The notes under the pieces are model-generated. The model did not search any database, was not told where the DNA came from, and saw nothing but the letters and a program-made list of their open reading frames with translations. Of a stretch of 64,000 nucleotides of DNA, positions 42,563 to 51,199 are shown piece after piece. The position numbers and the translations under genes were made by a program. Positions within the stretch are counted from its first letter, which is position 1, and each line of letters starts with the position of its first letter. The stretch comes from CAYRWR01 sp964428015 (lineage in GTDB: Bacteria; Spirochaetota; Brevinematia; Brevinematales; CAYRWR01), in NCBI GenBank assembly GCA_964428015.1, contig CAYRWR010000010.1:22010-86009 (forward strand), in the 5' to 3' direction.

Positions 42563-43618
42563 ATGATTACAGATTATCGATGCAGAAATTTTCGCAATTT
42601 GACAGACATGCAGATTCCTGTCCTGGGGCACGCCACATTAGTCTATGGTCTAAATGGCAGCGGCAAAAGTAATTTTCTGGAGTCTTTGTTTTTTCTTTCC
42701 TATTCACAGGCTATGCGGCCGGTACAGCCCCAGGACCTGATCAAATGGAAACAGGACCATTTCTACCTGGCAGCGTCTTTTGGAGAAGACAGGATAGAAT
42801 GCGGCTTCCAGGCCGGGAAAAAAGTAATCCGGCACAATAACGATAGGGTGAAAGCTTCCCTTTTGCCCCGTATTAACCCCGTAGTGGCTTTCCTTCCCCA
42901 GGATATCAATATCATCACCGGCCGCCCTGAAGACAGACGGGTCTTTTTGGATCAATCAATAGTCTTAAGTGACCCCTCTTATCCTGACGCTCTGCGTTTT
43001 TACAACCGCGCGCTGCGCCAGAGAAACGCACAATTTAAACAGGACCCCTCGCAGGTCTCCATCTGGAACCAGGAACTAATCCGCTGGGGCAGTCAGGTAA
43101 TAGAAAAACGGCTGCTGTTTGTACGTTCCCTCAATCAGGAGCTAAAATCCATCTATAAACTCCTCTATGGAGAAGAAATAGAACTGCGTTACCTCAATAC
43201 TTTTCGTATCGAAAAAGATATACCTTCCTCTTTTCAAACTGCACTGGGACTACAGGCAAAACTGGAATTACTGCGGGGGCACACTTTAGTGGGACCGCAC
43301 CGGGATAATTTTCTTATTCAGCTGGAAGAAAAAAGTTCCAAAGTGTTTGCCAGCCAGGGACAGACCCGGGCTATGAGTATTGCTTTAAAGCTGGGGACGC
43401 TGCTGTATACTTATCGTCAATTGGAGCAGAGTCCTCTTATACTGTTGGATGATGTGCTCCTGGAAATCGATAGAGATAGACGGGAATTATTTCTGGAGCA
43501 GATTCGCGACCAATTTCCTTTGGTCTTTACTGCCACGGAAAAAAATGCTGTGACCGAATTGTTGAAGGCAGATACCACCCTTCACATCTCAGAAGGCAGC
43601 ATCCGCGGGGAGTCCTAA
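42563..43618 (+). CDS. recF: DNA replication and repair protein RecF
   Basis: 351-residue SMC-like ATPase that helps RecOR load RecA at gaps. Walker A is GLNGSGKSN (about 30-38), FFLSYSQAMRPVQ follows, VAFLPQDINIITGRPEDRR and the arc around RQRNAQFK are RecF marks, and the C-terminal signature SQGQTRAMSIALKL and Walker B PLILLDDVLLEID are intact. ATG 42563 with AAGG upstream is used; the longer ORF would start inside the preceding terminator. recF is usually beside dnaA-dnaN-gyrB; none of those is here. Its 3' end overlaps folC by 30 bases, tail to tail. Confidence 0.95.
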   Translation: MITDYRCRNFRNLTDMQIPVLGHATLVYGLNGSGKSNFLESLFFLSYSQAMRPVQPQDLIKWKQDHFYLAASFGEDRIECGFQAGKKVIRHNNDRVKASLLPRINPVVAFLPQDINIITGRPEDRRVFLDQSIVLSDPSYPDALRFYNRALRQRNAQFKQDPSQVSIWNQELIRWGSQVIEKRLLFVRSLNQELKSIYKLLYGEEIELRYLNTFRIEKDIPSSFQTALGLQAKLELLRGHTLVGPHRDNFLIQLEEKSSKVFASQGQTRAMSIALKLGTLLYTYRQLEQSPLILLDDVLLEIDRDRRELFLEQIRDQFPLVFTATEKNAVTELLKADTTLHISEGSIRGES

Positions 43619-44863
43619 CCGAGAGGCTATCACAGGGATGCTGTAAAAAGAGCCGGTAAAAACAGTCCAAATATTTTCATTGATCAGAACCTGTGAAAAT
43701 GAAGGCCGGTATAGGCTTCCAGGAAAATCCAATAATTCATAAAAAGCCTTCCCACCGGAAGGACGGTCACTTTCAAAATCAAAAATCTGCAGACTATTAA
43801 TTCTGGAACGGTATTCTGTTAACAACTCCGCTACTCTTTGAAGCTCTTTATCTTTTAGAATCCCTATGCACAAGTCATATTTTTCAGCGCCCAGGTATTC
43901 ATGAAGGGTATCCAGCAGCAGACGTATAGAGCTGTCATTATGACTCACGTCTATCACCTTATTTCCCTCAATCTGTATATGATAGGGGAATCTCACTTCA
44001 GCCAGTTGCTGCAGTTCCTGATTATTCAGTCTAATCCCTAGAATTGCCAGGCCCTGTAACGCTGCAAGAAAACTTTCCACATAGGCATCTCCAATCTGTC
44101 TTAATTGAATGATATATTCCTGATCCTTCAAGGAAACACTTAGATGTGCGCCCTGAGCGCTTCTTTTTTGAATATTCCAGGAAACCTGTTCAGGAAGGTA
44201 ATAAAAAGATGCTTGTTTTGATTGCGCTGTTTTCCGGATGATCTCCAGAGCGGAATTGTCCTGGGTTAGAGAAAGAACAGGACAACCAGACTTTATAATA
44301 CCTGCTTTCTCTGCAGCAATTTCTGGAATTGTCTTTCCCAATATTGCTGTGTGGTCAAAGGATATAGGGGTTATGACACATAGTGCCGGTTGTGGATGAA
44401 AATTAGTAGAATCCAGTCTCCCCCCCAATCCGGTCTCCAGTACCACCCACTCGCAGCCATTTTCCAGAAAATGTGCCATAGCCAGAAAGGTCAATGCCTC
44501 AAAATAGGTTAGACCTTCAGCCTCTATCACTTTTTTAAATTTCATTATAAGTTGGGTCAGTTCATCATCTGTGATATCCTGCTGTATGCGGATACGTTCA
44601 TTAAAACGGAAGAGATGGGGGGAGGTAAACAGGCCTGTCTTATAACCTTTTTGGCGGAGTGCTTTGTAAAAGTATCGTGAGGTACTGCCCTTACCTTTGG
44701 TACCAGCCACATGTATTATTTTTAAATTCTGGATACCTGGAAAAATATCCCGAAGGAGATTGTATAATCGGCTGACATCGTATTGCTCCCATTTATATTT
44801 CAGGGGACCTTTTTCATGATTGATGAGACTATCCAGCCAGGTGATGCTCTCTATCTTGTCCAC
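43589..44863 (-). CDS. folC: folylpolyglutamate synthase / dihydrofolate synthase
   Basis: 424-residue Mur-ligase-type enzyme adding glutamates to folates. The ATP loop is VAGTKGKGSTS, the folate site is GLFTSPHLFRFNERI, and VLETGLGGRLDSTN, ISFDHTAILGKT and AAEKAGIIKSG follow in the family order; the C-terminal Mur-ligase domain includes VIDVSHNDSS, the place of the usual DGAHN. The start is GTG 44863, since no ATG fits; a purine-rich GGGGCAGGA precedes it. It overlaps recF by 30 bases at the 3' ends. Works on the same folate pool as GlyA. Confidence 0.94.
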   Translation of the reverse strand: MDKIESITWLDSLINHEKGPLKYKWEQYDVSRLYNLLRDIFPGIQNLKIIHVAGTKGKGSTSRYFYKALRQKGYKTGLFTSPHLFRFNERIRIQQDITDDELTQLIMKFKKVIEAEGLTYFEALTFLAMAHFLENGCEWVVLETGLGGRLDSTNFHPQPALCVITPISFDHTAILGKTIPEIAAEKAGIIKSGCPVLSLTQDNSALEIIRKTAQSKQASFYYLPEQVSWNIQKRSAQGAHLSVSLKDQEYIIQLRQIGDAYVESFLAALQGLAILGIRLNNQELQQLAEVRFPYHIQIEGNKVIDVSHNDSSIRLLLDTLHEYLGAEKYDLCIGILKDKELQRVAELLTEYRSRINSLQIFDFESDRPSGGKAFYELLDFPGSLYRPSFSQVLINENIWTVFTGSFYSIPVIASRLGLPADAAF

Positions 44864-44920
44864 TCCTGCCCCTTTTTTTGCAATAATTATAAGGCAGACC
44901 AGAAAAAAACAAAAATTACC

Positions 44921-45166
44921 TTATCGGATACCCAGCATGCGGTTGATTTTTTGAATATCAAAACCAATGATAGGCCTGTTATTGATGAGGATAACCGGTA
45001 CACTCAAAGCACCAGTCAGCCTTTGCAGATCTTTAGCTGCAGAGGATGAAGTGGAGACATTCATTTCTTTAAAGCGGAAACGTTTGTTTTTGAAATAATC
45101 TTTGGCTCGGGTACACCAGGGACAGGTAGAAGATGTAAATATTACAATCTTAGGCTCTTTATCCAT
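44921..45166 (-). CDS. glutaredoxin-like protein
   Basis: 81-residue thioredoxin-fold protein with active site STCPWCTRAKDYF (CPWC), cis-Pro motif LSVPVILIN and glutathione/NrdH-type GFDIQKINRML. It reduces disulfides in the cytoplasm and could serve the 1-Cys peroxiredoxin, though that pairing is a guess. GGAG precedes the ATG, and a good promoter lies upstream. folC begins 57 bases downstream on the same strand. Confidence 0.92.
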   Translation of the reverse strand: MDKEPKIVIFTSSTCPWCTRAKDYFKNKRFRFKEMNVSTSSSAAKDLQRLTGALSVPVILINNRPIIGFDIQKINRMLGIR

Positions 45167-45195
45167 ATTATTACTCCATCATATTATGATATATT

Positions 45196-45224
45196 AATAT
45201 ATAATATTTCAGGATGTTTGTCAA
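45196..45224 (-). promoter_or_regulatory. glutaredoxin gene promoter
   Basis: On the minus strand TTGACA, 17 bases, TATATT. The -10 lies in an AT-rich near-palindrome, ATATATTAATATAT. Confidence 0.7.
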
Positions 45225-45225
45225 A

Positions 45226-45255
45226 TAAAAAAAGCCCCCGGACAGGGGGCTTTTT
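45226..45255 (-). terminator. intrinsic terminator after ferritin
   Basis: Stem AAAGCCCCC / GGGGGCTTT (45231-45239 with 45245-45253); on the minus strand it runs into seven T residues. Confidence 0.88.
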
Positions 45256-45268
45256 CAGTAAGGTTGAA

Positions 45269-45760
45269 TTATTTTTCGCCTCGTTTATACATATGAGCAT
45301 TCAACTGGAAAACGGCAGAAACAGAGTCGCCGATCATCTTAAGATAATCCAGTATCTCCAGAGCCGATTTTTCTTCCTCTACCTGTTCCGACACAAACCA
45401 CTGCAGGAAATTTTCAGTAGCATAATCATCAGCCGAACGCGCCATTTTAACCAAAGCATGGATACTGGCTGTGACTTTCTGCTCATGTTTATAGATTTCT
45501 TCAAAAACTGCCAGAGCAGAAGGCCAGCTGGCCTTGGGTTGCTCAATTGCCGGCACAATTGCTACTTCCGCTCTTTCAAAGAGATGGTGAAATAATTTAT
45601 GCGCATGGCCTAGCTCTTCCTGATGCTGTATTTTCAGCCACTTGGCAAAACCACCCAAATTCTGTGTCTCAAACCAGGCTGACATAGCCAGGTAAAGATA
45701 AGCGGAATCAAATTCCAGTTTTATCTGTTTATTTAACGCGTCAACAATCTTTTTATCCAT
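45269..45760 (-). CDS. ftnA: ferritin (bacterial non-haem type)
   Basis: 163-residue iron-storage protein of the 24-mer cage. Ferroxidase ligands lie in EFDSAYLYLAMSAWFE (Glu17 region) and IQHQEELGHAHKLF (Glu-x-x-His), with EEEKSALEIL near the C-terminus. It stores Fe3+ and removes Fe2+ that would otherwise react with peroxide. TAAGGAG precedes the ATG. It lies 58 bases after the flavodiiron gene, with a weak hairpin between, so it can be co-transcribed with the oxygen-defence operon. Confidence 0.95.
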   Translation of the reverse strand: MDKKIVDALNKQIKLEFDSAYLYLAMSAWFETQNLGGFAKWLKIQHQEELGHAHKLFHHLFERAEVAIVPAIEQPKASWPSALAVFEEIYKHEQKVTASIHALVKMARSADDYATENFLQWFVSEQVEEEKSALEILDYLKMIGDSVSAVFQLNAHMYKRGEK

Positions 45761-45792
45761 TGTGATACTCCTTAAATTTATTTATGAAATAA

Positions 45793-45815
45793 AGGGGGAT
45801 ATCATCCCCCCCTTT
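45793..45815 (-). terminator. weak hairpin between flavodiiron and ferritin genes
   Basis: Stem GGGGGAT / ATCCCCC with a three-base loop, then TTTATTTC on the minus strand. The T tract is poor, so it is probably leaky. Confidence 0.4.
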
Positions 45816-45818
45816 TTG

Positions 45819-47006
45819 TTATTTTATCAGGCCCAGTGAACGATGACGCTGGGCGATATCATCAGCCAGACGTTCCAGATTTTTAAAATCGTCTTTTCTG
45901 GGTAACCCTTTGGCAAAAACAGGCTCCAGGATTTCCGGTTTGATGGTATTGATCATCTCTGTGAGAACATCTGTGACCCGGGTAGCCCAGGCATAAGAAC
46001 CGATAATAGACATAAACTGGAATTTAGGACGCAGAATATTTACCAGAAAAGCAGTGGTAGCAATCTCAGGGTGAGGCCCCATGACATAAGTCGAGGACCC
46101 CAGTACAACTGTGGCGGCATCTACCAGATCTGCGGCCAACAGATTGATATCGTTTTGACTGACTCGATACAGTTTAGCATTGACTCCTCTTTCCACCAAG
46201 GCATTGAGAAGATATTCGGCCATGATGGAAATACTGCCATGAGTAGACGCAAAAGGAATAATACAAAGGTTTTTGGGTTTGTCATCTATCCATTCTTTAT
46301 AGGCATCGATGAGGAGAGCAGGTTTATTCAGAACCTGTCCATGTGAGGGACAGACATAACGTATTTCATAAGGTTCCAGACGTTCCAGGTGTTTTTTGAT
46401 ATTCTTTCTGAAAGGCATCATAATATCGGCATAATATATCTTGGCTTCCTGGAGAACATGTACTTCATCATCCACAAACAATTCACCGGAGGTCACATGT
46501 TGTCCTAAAAAGTCACAGGAAAATAGAATTTTATCTTCCTTCAGATAGCTGAACATAGTCTCTGGCCAATGTACCCAGGGGGCAAAAATAAATTCTATGG
46601 TTTTATTACCCAAAGATAGTGTATCACCATCTTCAATAACCATAAAATCTTTGTCAGATATCCCTTCCAGATGCATAAGCAGGAGTTCTTTACATTTTTT
46701 ATTGGTGACTATTTTTGCGCCGAATTCTTTTACTATTACCGGTATAGAGCCGGAGTGGTCCTGTTCAGCATGATTGGAAATCACATAGTCCAGTTTAGTG
46801 ATGCCTTTTTCTTTGAGATTGGATAACAAGTCTTTTAATTTATCAGGATCGACTGTATCAATCAGAACATTTTTTTCACTGCCTTCTATATAATAGCAGT
46901 TATAGGTAGTACCGTGCCGTAAAGGAGCCAGATCCTCAAAATGAGTCCTGTCCCAATGTATAGCACCCATAGCATATACTTTATCTATTATCTTCCTAGC
47001 GGACAT
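45819..47006 (-). CDS. flavodiiron protein (FprA/ROO type O2/NO reductase)
   Basis: 395 residues. The N-terminal lactamase-like domain (about 1-250) carries the di-iron ligands: NHAEQDHSGS (H-x-E-x-D-H), WVHWPETMF and FSCDFLGQH, with CPSHGQVL for the last His. The C-terminal flavodoxin domain (about 250-395) binds FMN (IPFASTHGSISIMAEYL, GSSTYVMGPHP, IGSYAWATR). It reduces O2 to water or NO to N2O using electrons from rubredoxin. ATG 47006 with GGAGG six bases upstream is chosen over a start four codons earlier. The two rubredoxin genes directly upstream are its likely donors. Confidence 0.96.
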   Translation of the reverse strand: MSARKIIDKVYAMGAIHWDRTHFEDLAPLRHGTTYNCYYIEGSEKNVLIDTVDPDKLKDLLSNLKEKGITKLDYVISNHAEQDHSGSIPVIVKEFGAKIVTNKKCKELLLMHLEGISDKDFMVIEDGDTLSLGNKTIEFIFAPWVHWPETMFSYLKEDKILFSCDFLGQHVTSGELFVDDEVHVLQEAKIYYADIMMPFRKNIKKHLERLEPYEIRYVCPSHGQVLNKPALLIDAYKEWIDDKPKNLCIIPFASTHGSISIMAEYLLNALVERGVNAKLYRVSQNDINLLAADLVDAATVVLGSSTYVMGPHPEIATTAFLVNILRPKFQFMSIIGSYAWATRVTDVLTEMINTIKPEILEPVFAKGLPRKDDFKNLERLADDIAQRHRSLGLIK

Positions 47007-47024
47007 TTCAACCTCCAATAATTG

Positions 47025-47186
47025 TTAATCCAGGGGGCTGAAACTGTCTTTACCTGCTCCACAAACAGGACAAACCCATTCATCAGGAATTGCTGCAAAA
47101 TCAGTACCAGCCGCGATTCCGCCTTCACTATCACCCAACTCAGGGTCATAAATCCATCCGCAGATATCACATTGATATTTAGTCAT
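47025..47186 (-). CDS. rubredoxin (copy 2)
   Basis: 53 residues. CDICGWIYDPELGD and CPVCGAGKDSF supply the four Cys of the single Fe site, and GTDFAAIPDEWVC is the conserved middle. AGGGG lies before the ATG. The stop is 18 bases before the flavodiiron start, so they are co-translated. It shuttles single electrons from a NAD(P)H reductase to the flavodiiron protein. Different in about 15 positions from its upstream twin. Confidence 0.97.
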   Translation of the reverse strand: MTKYQCDICGWIYDPELGDSEGGIAAGTDFAAIPDEWVCPVCGAGKDSFSPLD

Positions 47187-47200
47187 TATTTTCCCCTGTA

Positions 47201-47365
47201 TTAATCTTCAACTACGCTGAAAGAACTTTTGTCAGCTCCACAGACGGGGCATACCCAGTCATCAGGTATCTTTTCAAAAGATGTTCCGGCTGCTATACCG
47301 CCTTCAGAATCTCCCTGTGCAGGATCGTATATCCAGCCGCATACTTCACAGATATACTTGGTCAT
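47201..47365 (-). CDS. rubredoxin (copy 1)
   Basis: 54 residues, MTKYICEVCGWIYDPAQGD at the start and CPVCGADKSSF near the end give the Cys4 iron site. AAGGAGCCACC precedes the ATG. First gene of the rubredoxin-rubredoxin-flavodiiron operon, 14 bases before copy 2. A tandem duplication that has been kept, which suggests partner specialisation (for instance different reductases). Confidence 0.97.
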   Translation of the reverse strand: MTKYICEVCGWIYDPAQGDSEGGIAAGTSFEKIPDDWVCPVCGADKSSFSVVED

Positions 47366-47412
47366 GGTGGCTCCTTGATATAATAATTGTTAATCCCAGA
47401 AAAACACCATAT

Positions 47413-47441
47413 ATTTTAGTCATTTACACTCAATAAGTCAA
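47413..47441 (-). promoter_or_regulatory. promoter of the rubredoxin/flavodiiron operon
   Basis: On the minus strand TTGACT, 17 bases, TAAAAT, starting about 40 bases before the first rubredoxin ATG. Confidence 0.65.
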
Positions 47442-47465
47442 TTTTTAAAAAAAGTAAGTCTACCT

Positions 47466-48134
47466 TCACTTAAAAATTTCCTGCTTACTTTCAAACCAGA
47501 ACAGAAGATCCAAATCTGAAATGGGAATTTCAATTTCAGAAGAAAATTTTTGAAGTTTAGACTCAAATTCCAGGTATAAACTAGTTGAAATTGTTTCGGG
47601 TATTTTGTTAATGACCTGGTATTGCTGCATCCTTCTGAAAATGTGCCTGTCCAGGATAGCCAAATCCAGCCCCATTCCGATATTTCTGAGAAAATGAGAA
47701 GCTTCCTTCATACCCAGGCCTTTCACATTATTCAGAATATAATTTCTTCGGGCTAATTGATCCAGCGGCAGGAGAGCTGCCCTAAGATCAAGGGATTGAT
47801 ACCAGCTCCTCACTTCCACTACCCTTTTGGCTTTTGTGATATGAAACCTGACCCCTTTCATCCAGGGGTACATTTCTTCCGCAGTACCTTGTAGGAGCAA
47901 ATTGTTCTGTTCCAGTTTGCTCACCGCGGCCCAGCATGCCCGGGCACTACTTTGAGGTGTAAACAGGCAAAAACACAATTCCTGAAATAACTGAGAAGAA
48001 GTCCCGGTTTTACCTATGTGAATGAAATCCCTGATACGAACCTGAATTTTGTCTTTTATGTGTTGATAGAGCTGAAGTAAATTTTGGCTGAAATCACCGG
48101 GATCAGAGTTTGACGATAATGAGAGTGATGTCAT
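47466..48134 (-). CDS. N-glycosylase/DNA lyase (archaeal-type 8-oxoguanine glycosylase, Ogg2-like)
   Basis: 222-residue helix-hairpin-helix base-excision enzyme removing 8-oxoguanine and nicking the strand. QELCFCLFTPQSSARACWAA is the family N-terminal helix. NNVKGLGMKEASHFLRNIG is the hairpin with the catalytic Lys, and LAILDRHIFRRM has the catalytic Asp. The start is uncertain: ATG 48134 overlaps the upstream phosphatase gene by 32 bases, and an ATG eight codons earlier is also in frame. With the flavodiiron operon next door it adds to oxidative-damage defence, though each has its own promoter or transcript. Confidence 0.88.
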   Translation of the reverse strand: MTSLSLSSNSDPGDFSQNLLQLYQHIKDKIQVRIRDFIHIGKTGTSSQLFQELCFCLFTPQSSARACWAAVSKLEQNNLLLQGTAEEMYPWMKGVRFHITKAKRVVEVRSWYQSLDLRAALLPLDQLARRNYILNNVKGLGMKEASHFLRNIGMGLDLAILDRHIFRRMQQYQVINKIPETISTSLYLEFESKLQKFSSEIEIPISDLDLLFWFESKQEIFK

Positions 48135-50262
48135 CAAATTGTTCCTGTCCATAGGCAAAATCTTCTACTGCTTCCAGTATGATTTCGCTTAATTCCCTTG
48201 CTGTACTGGCTTTATGAGTTTTAATTATTTCAATTAATCTTTCCAGGGAGAATTCTTCCCCCTTTTCATCATTGGCTTCAGTAATCCCGTCGGAATACAA
48301 TATAAGGGTTTGATGGGGTTGGAGATCATAAGTCTCAGTATAGAATTCCTGGTCGGAAAAAATACCCAACGGTTTGGCATTGGCTTTGAGTTCAACAATG
48401 GAATCGGTATCCCGGTCGTGGATAATCATAGGAAAATGGGCAGCATTAGTATAAAACAAGGTGCGGTTTTTTCTGTCTATAAAACCACAGAACAGGGTCG
48501 CAAAGCTCATTATTTTGGAATATCCCGTCTCGGACATGTGGGACGTCATTACTTCATTTATCTTACTGACTATGGCATTGGTAGTAGTGGAAGAAAAATT
48601 CTGACTGCGCGACACAGAATGGATTACCATAGAAATCAAAGCCGCCGGCACACCTTTCCCGGAGACATCAGCAATGATCAGGCCCATTTTGTTATCATCT
48701 ACTTTTTCAACCAGGTAATAATCCCCGTTTACCCATTTAGCCGGTTTCTGATAGGCAAAAACATCCATCTGAGGAAAAAGCGGAATTTCTTTCTGGAAAA
48801 TGGATTCCTGAATCTGTGAAGCCAGGCTTAGGTCTTTATTGGTAAGTTTAGCTTCCTGTTCTTTAAAGGACAAAATCATATTATTCAGGATGACTTCTAT
48901 TACTTTGGTAAATTTACTAATCATGAGCTTGTCATCCCGGGAATAGGCTGAGTTATCATATTTATCCATTATATGAATCAACCCATACAACTGTTTTTCA
49001 ATAAATAAAGGTATGATTAACTGACACTGATAGGTCTCACAGTACCGCAATGCCATCTCTTTCATACCCGCAAAACGGGGATCCAGAGAGATTACTTCCC
49101 GGTCATAAACGGATTTACCTTTTTCCAAATGGCGGTATAAAGGTTCAAAAGCGGGCACCTGAATTTCCGTCCCGGTTGAAGAATACAAAGTCTCATAATT
49201 TTCAGATTTCTCATTGAATATCAGGAAGGTAGCCCCGGAAGAATTAATAAGAGAGAGTATTTCTTCAATGGAAACCGCGGAGAGTTCCTGCAGATTGCGT
49301 GATGTACCTATCTCATCCAGAAGACTTTCCGTGATGTCTTTTATCTCCTTTTGTTTGATAAGCAGCCGTGAACTTAATTGTATCAGAGTATCATAAACTC
49401 TGAACATGATTACCATCACAGGTGTTACGATCAGAAAAAAGTAAATTATAGGAAGTTTTGAAATCCAGGTGCGTAAAAGCAGCAGGAGAAGAACCAGGGG
49501 GATGGCTAGTATTAAGTGGATTAAAAATACCCTGAGAACTTTTAAAAAACCCTGACGGATATTAATAATCTTAAATCTGGTAACTGAAAACAATACATAG
49601 GCCGCGAAACCTACAGCTAAAGAGGCCTGAATCAGATTTTTTAATAAACTGGGAGCCATTGTCCTGAAAATCAGCATCAGCACTATTACCGTGAGGATGG
49701 ATACTGTTCCAAAAATAAAATAGCGAATTTGTTTTCTCTGATAGATAAGTTTTGCTTTAAGATACTTGGAAATAAGGTATCCCAATGCAGACACAATTCC
49801 CAACCCATTGATTATCTGGAACAGGATATGTACCGGCTTATATTGAACGGATACATCACCCATTATACCAGCTTCTGATGGCTGAAAAGACAATTTATCT
49901 ATATCTAATCCCAAACCGCTTAATACAGCCATTATACTGAAAACAGCAATATACACATATATAAGTTGCTTTTCTTTGTCCGGAAATATACCTCTGGGAT
50001 AATATAGAGCAAAGAAGAATAAACCAGGTGAAACCATCAACAACATGGCATTTCTCAACTGAAAGGTGAGGCGGGCAAATTCAAAATACTGGTTTATATA
50101 AAGATAATTATACAGGCCCTGTAATCCTAATACTACTGCAATGACAACAATTAATAAAAACGCAGCCACATTCAGAATGGTGGTGCTGTTCAGAAGAATA
50201 TCCACAGCCATACCCAGTAGCAGAGCTGCGGCAATGATCATAGCAATATATGAAGCTGTCAT
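48103..50262 (-). CDS. membrane-bound GAF-SpoIIE (PP2C) serine phosphatase
   Basis: 719 residues. The first 300 hold about eight to nine TM helices of a 7TM-like sensor (PGLFFFALYYPRGIFPDKEK in the loop). A linker helix and GAF-type domain follow (about 320-470), then a coiled stretch and the SpoIIE/PP2C phosphatase (about 490-719): DVFAYQKPAKWVNGDYYLVE, LIIADVSGKGVPAALISM, FYTNAAHFPMII, LYSDGITEANDEKGEEF and FDDITLIIVKL, with the metal-binding Asp residues intact. Such proteins dephosphorylate anti-anti-sigma (STAS) factors; the STAS-like protein at 60316 is a conceivable but unlinked target. GAGGG precedes the ATG. Confidence 0.93.
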   Translation of the reverse strand: MTASYIAMIIAAALLLGMAVDILLNSTTILNVAAFLLIVVIAVVLGLQGLYNYLYINQYFEFARLTFQLRNAMLLMVSPGLFFFALYYPRGIFPDKEKQLIYVYIAVFSIMAVLSGLGLDIDKLSFQPSEAGIMGDVSVQYKPVHILFQIINGLGIVSALGYLISKYLKAKLIYQRKQIRYFIFGTVSILTVIVLMLIFRTMAPSLLKNLIQASLAVGFAAYVLFSVTRFKIINIRQGFLKVLRVFLIHLILAIPLVLLLLLLRTWISKLPIIYFFLIVTPVMVIMFRVYDTLIQLSSRLLIKQKEIKDITESLLDEIGTSRNLQELSAVSIEEILSLINSSGATFLIFNEKSENYETLYSSTGTEIQVPAFEPLYRHLEKGKSVYDREVISLDPRFAGMKEMALRYCETYQCQLIIPLFIEKQLYGLIHIMDKYDNSAYSRDDKLMISKFTKVIEVILNNMILSFKEQEAKLTNKDLSLASQIQESIFQKEIPLFPQMDVFAYQKPAKWVNGDYYLVEKVDDNKMGLIIADVSGKGVPAALISMVIHSVSRSQNFSSTTTNAIVSKINEVMTSHMSETGYSKIMSFATLFCGFIDRKNRTLFYTNAAHFPMIIHDRDTDSIVELKANAKPLGIFSDQEFYTETYDLQPHQTLILYSDGITEANDEKGEEFSLERLIEIIKTHKASTARELSEIILEAVEDFAYGQEQFDDITLIIVKL

Positions 50263-50305
50263 TTATCCCTCAGGATCATTATAGACCCCTCTATCTTTAG
50301 TTTCA

Positions 50306-51199
50306 TCATTTTCCGTTTATAAAACTGTTAATCTCATTATAAACCCTATCTCTGCAATACATATGATTCCATATATGATGCTTGCGACTGATCTGATCCT
50401 TATCCAGTTCCAGTGCCACCATACGCAGGTGTCTGGCCCCGCATTTACGGCCAATGAGTTCCATATTATCAAAACCCACCGTCCTGTCCCCTCTGGCATG
50501 GATCAACAAAGTCTCCTGATGTACCCGGTGTAATCTATGTCTGAGCTGCCGCATACCCAACCGGTGACTATGGATACTCTGTGCTAAAAGGACACCTTCC
50601 ACACCATAAAAAGGTTCCAGCTTTCTGGCTTCCTCCTTTAGAATACCGGTACGCCATCTTGGTTTGATCATTGCTACTAATCCTGAAAATGCTACCATGG
50701 CATTTCTCAGCCAGAATCGTCTGTAGTGCCGTCCCAGGAGCTTGATAGGGCTGGAAAGACAGATAATCTTGGTGATACCAGGACTCAAATTTCGCGAGGC
50801 TAAATCCAGAGCAATAGTACCGCCCAGAGAAGCGCCAATTAATACCACTTCACTGTATTTGTCAGACTGTTTTTTAAGTACATTTTCCGCTTTTTGTACC
50901 CAATGATGATAAAGTGAAGGCGGGTTTTTATCCAGTTCTTCACTGCTTTTTGCACTACCCGGCATGGCAGGAATCACCACATTCCAGCCTTGTTGATGCA
51001 GTTTCTGAGCTATAAAATCCATGGAATCAGGGTTCGCCATATATTCATGGATTAAAATGGCTAATCTATCGTTTTCAGCGTTCATCATTTTTTTATCAGT
51101 ATATTCCGTCCAACTCCCCTGATTATTGCTGAAAAACAACATGGTTTCATTGATAATAATAAAGATGACCAGTATCCCTGAAATGACCAGCCAGATCAT
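50306..51199 (-). CDS. membrane-anchored alpha/beta hydrolase
   Basis: 297 residues. One N-terminal TM anchor (about 2-20) then an alpha/beta hydrolase: LAILIHEYMANPDSM, nucleophile elbow VLIGASLGGTIAL (Ser), HARGDRTVGFDNM with the late Asp, and HHIWNHMYCRD with the likely catalytic His near the C-terminus. Esterase or lipase activity toward acyl substrates is likely; the substrate is unknown. It overlaps the dprA stop by four bases, so it is translated with dprA and the TPR gene upstream. Confidence 0.88.
   Translation of the reverse strand: MIWLVISGILVIFIIINETMLFFSNNQGSWTEYTDKKMMNAENDRLAILIHEYMANPDSMDFIAQKLHQQGWNVVIPAMPGSAKSSEELDKNPPSLYHHWVQKAENVLKKQSDKYSEVVLIGASLGGTIALDLASRNLSPGITKIICLSSPIKLLGRHYRRFWLRNAMVAFSGLVAMIKPRWRTGILKEEARKLEPFYGVEGVLLAQSIHSHRLGMRQLRHRLHRVHQETLLIHARGDRTVGFDNMELIGRKCGARHLRMVALELDKDQISRKHHIWNHMYCRDRVYNEINSFINGK

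Noticed and set aside
42500..42700. recF as a sign of a replication origin
   Set aside because: No dnaA, dnaN or gyrB, no DnaA-box cluster and no AT-rich unwinding stretch near it.
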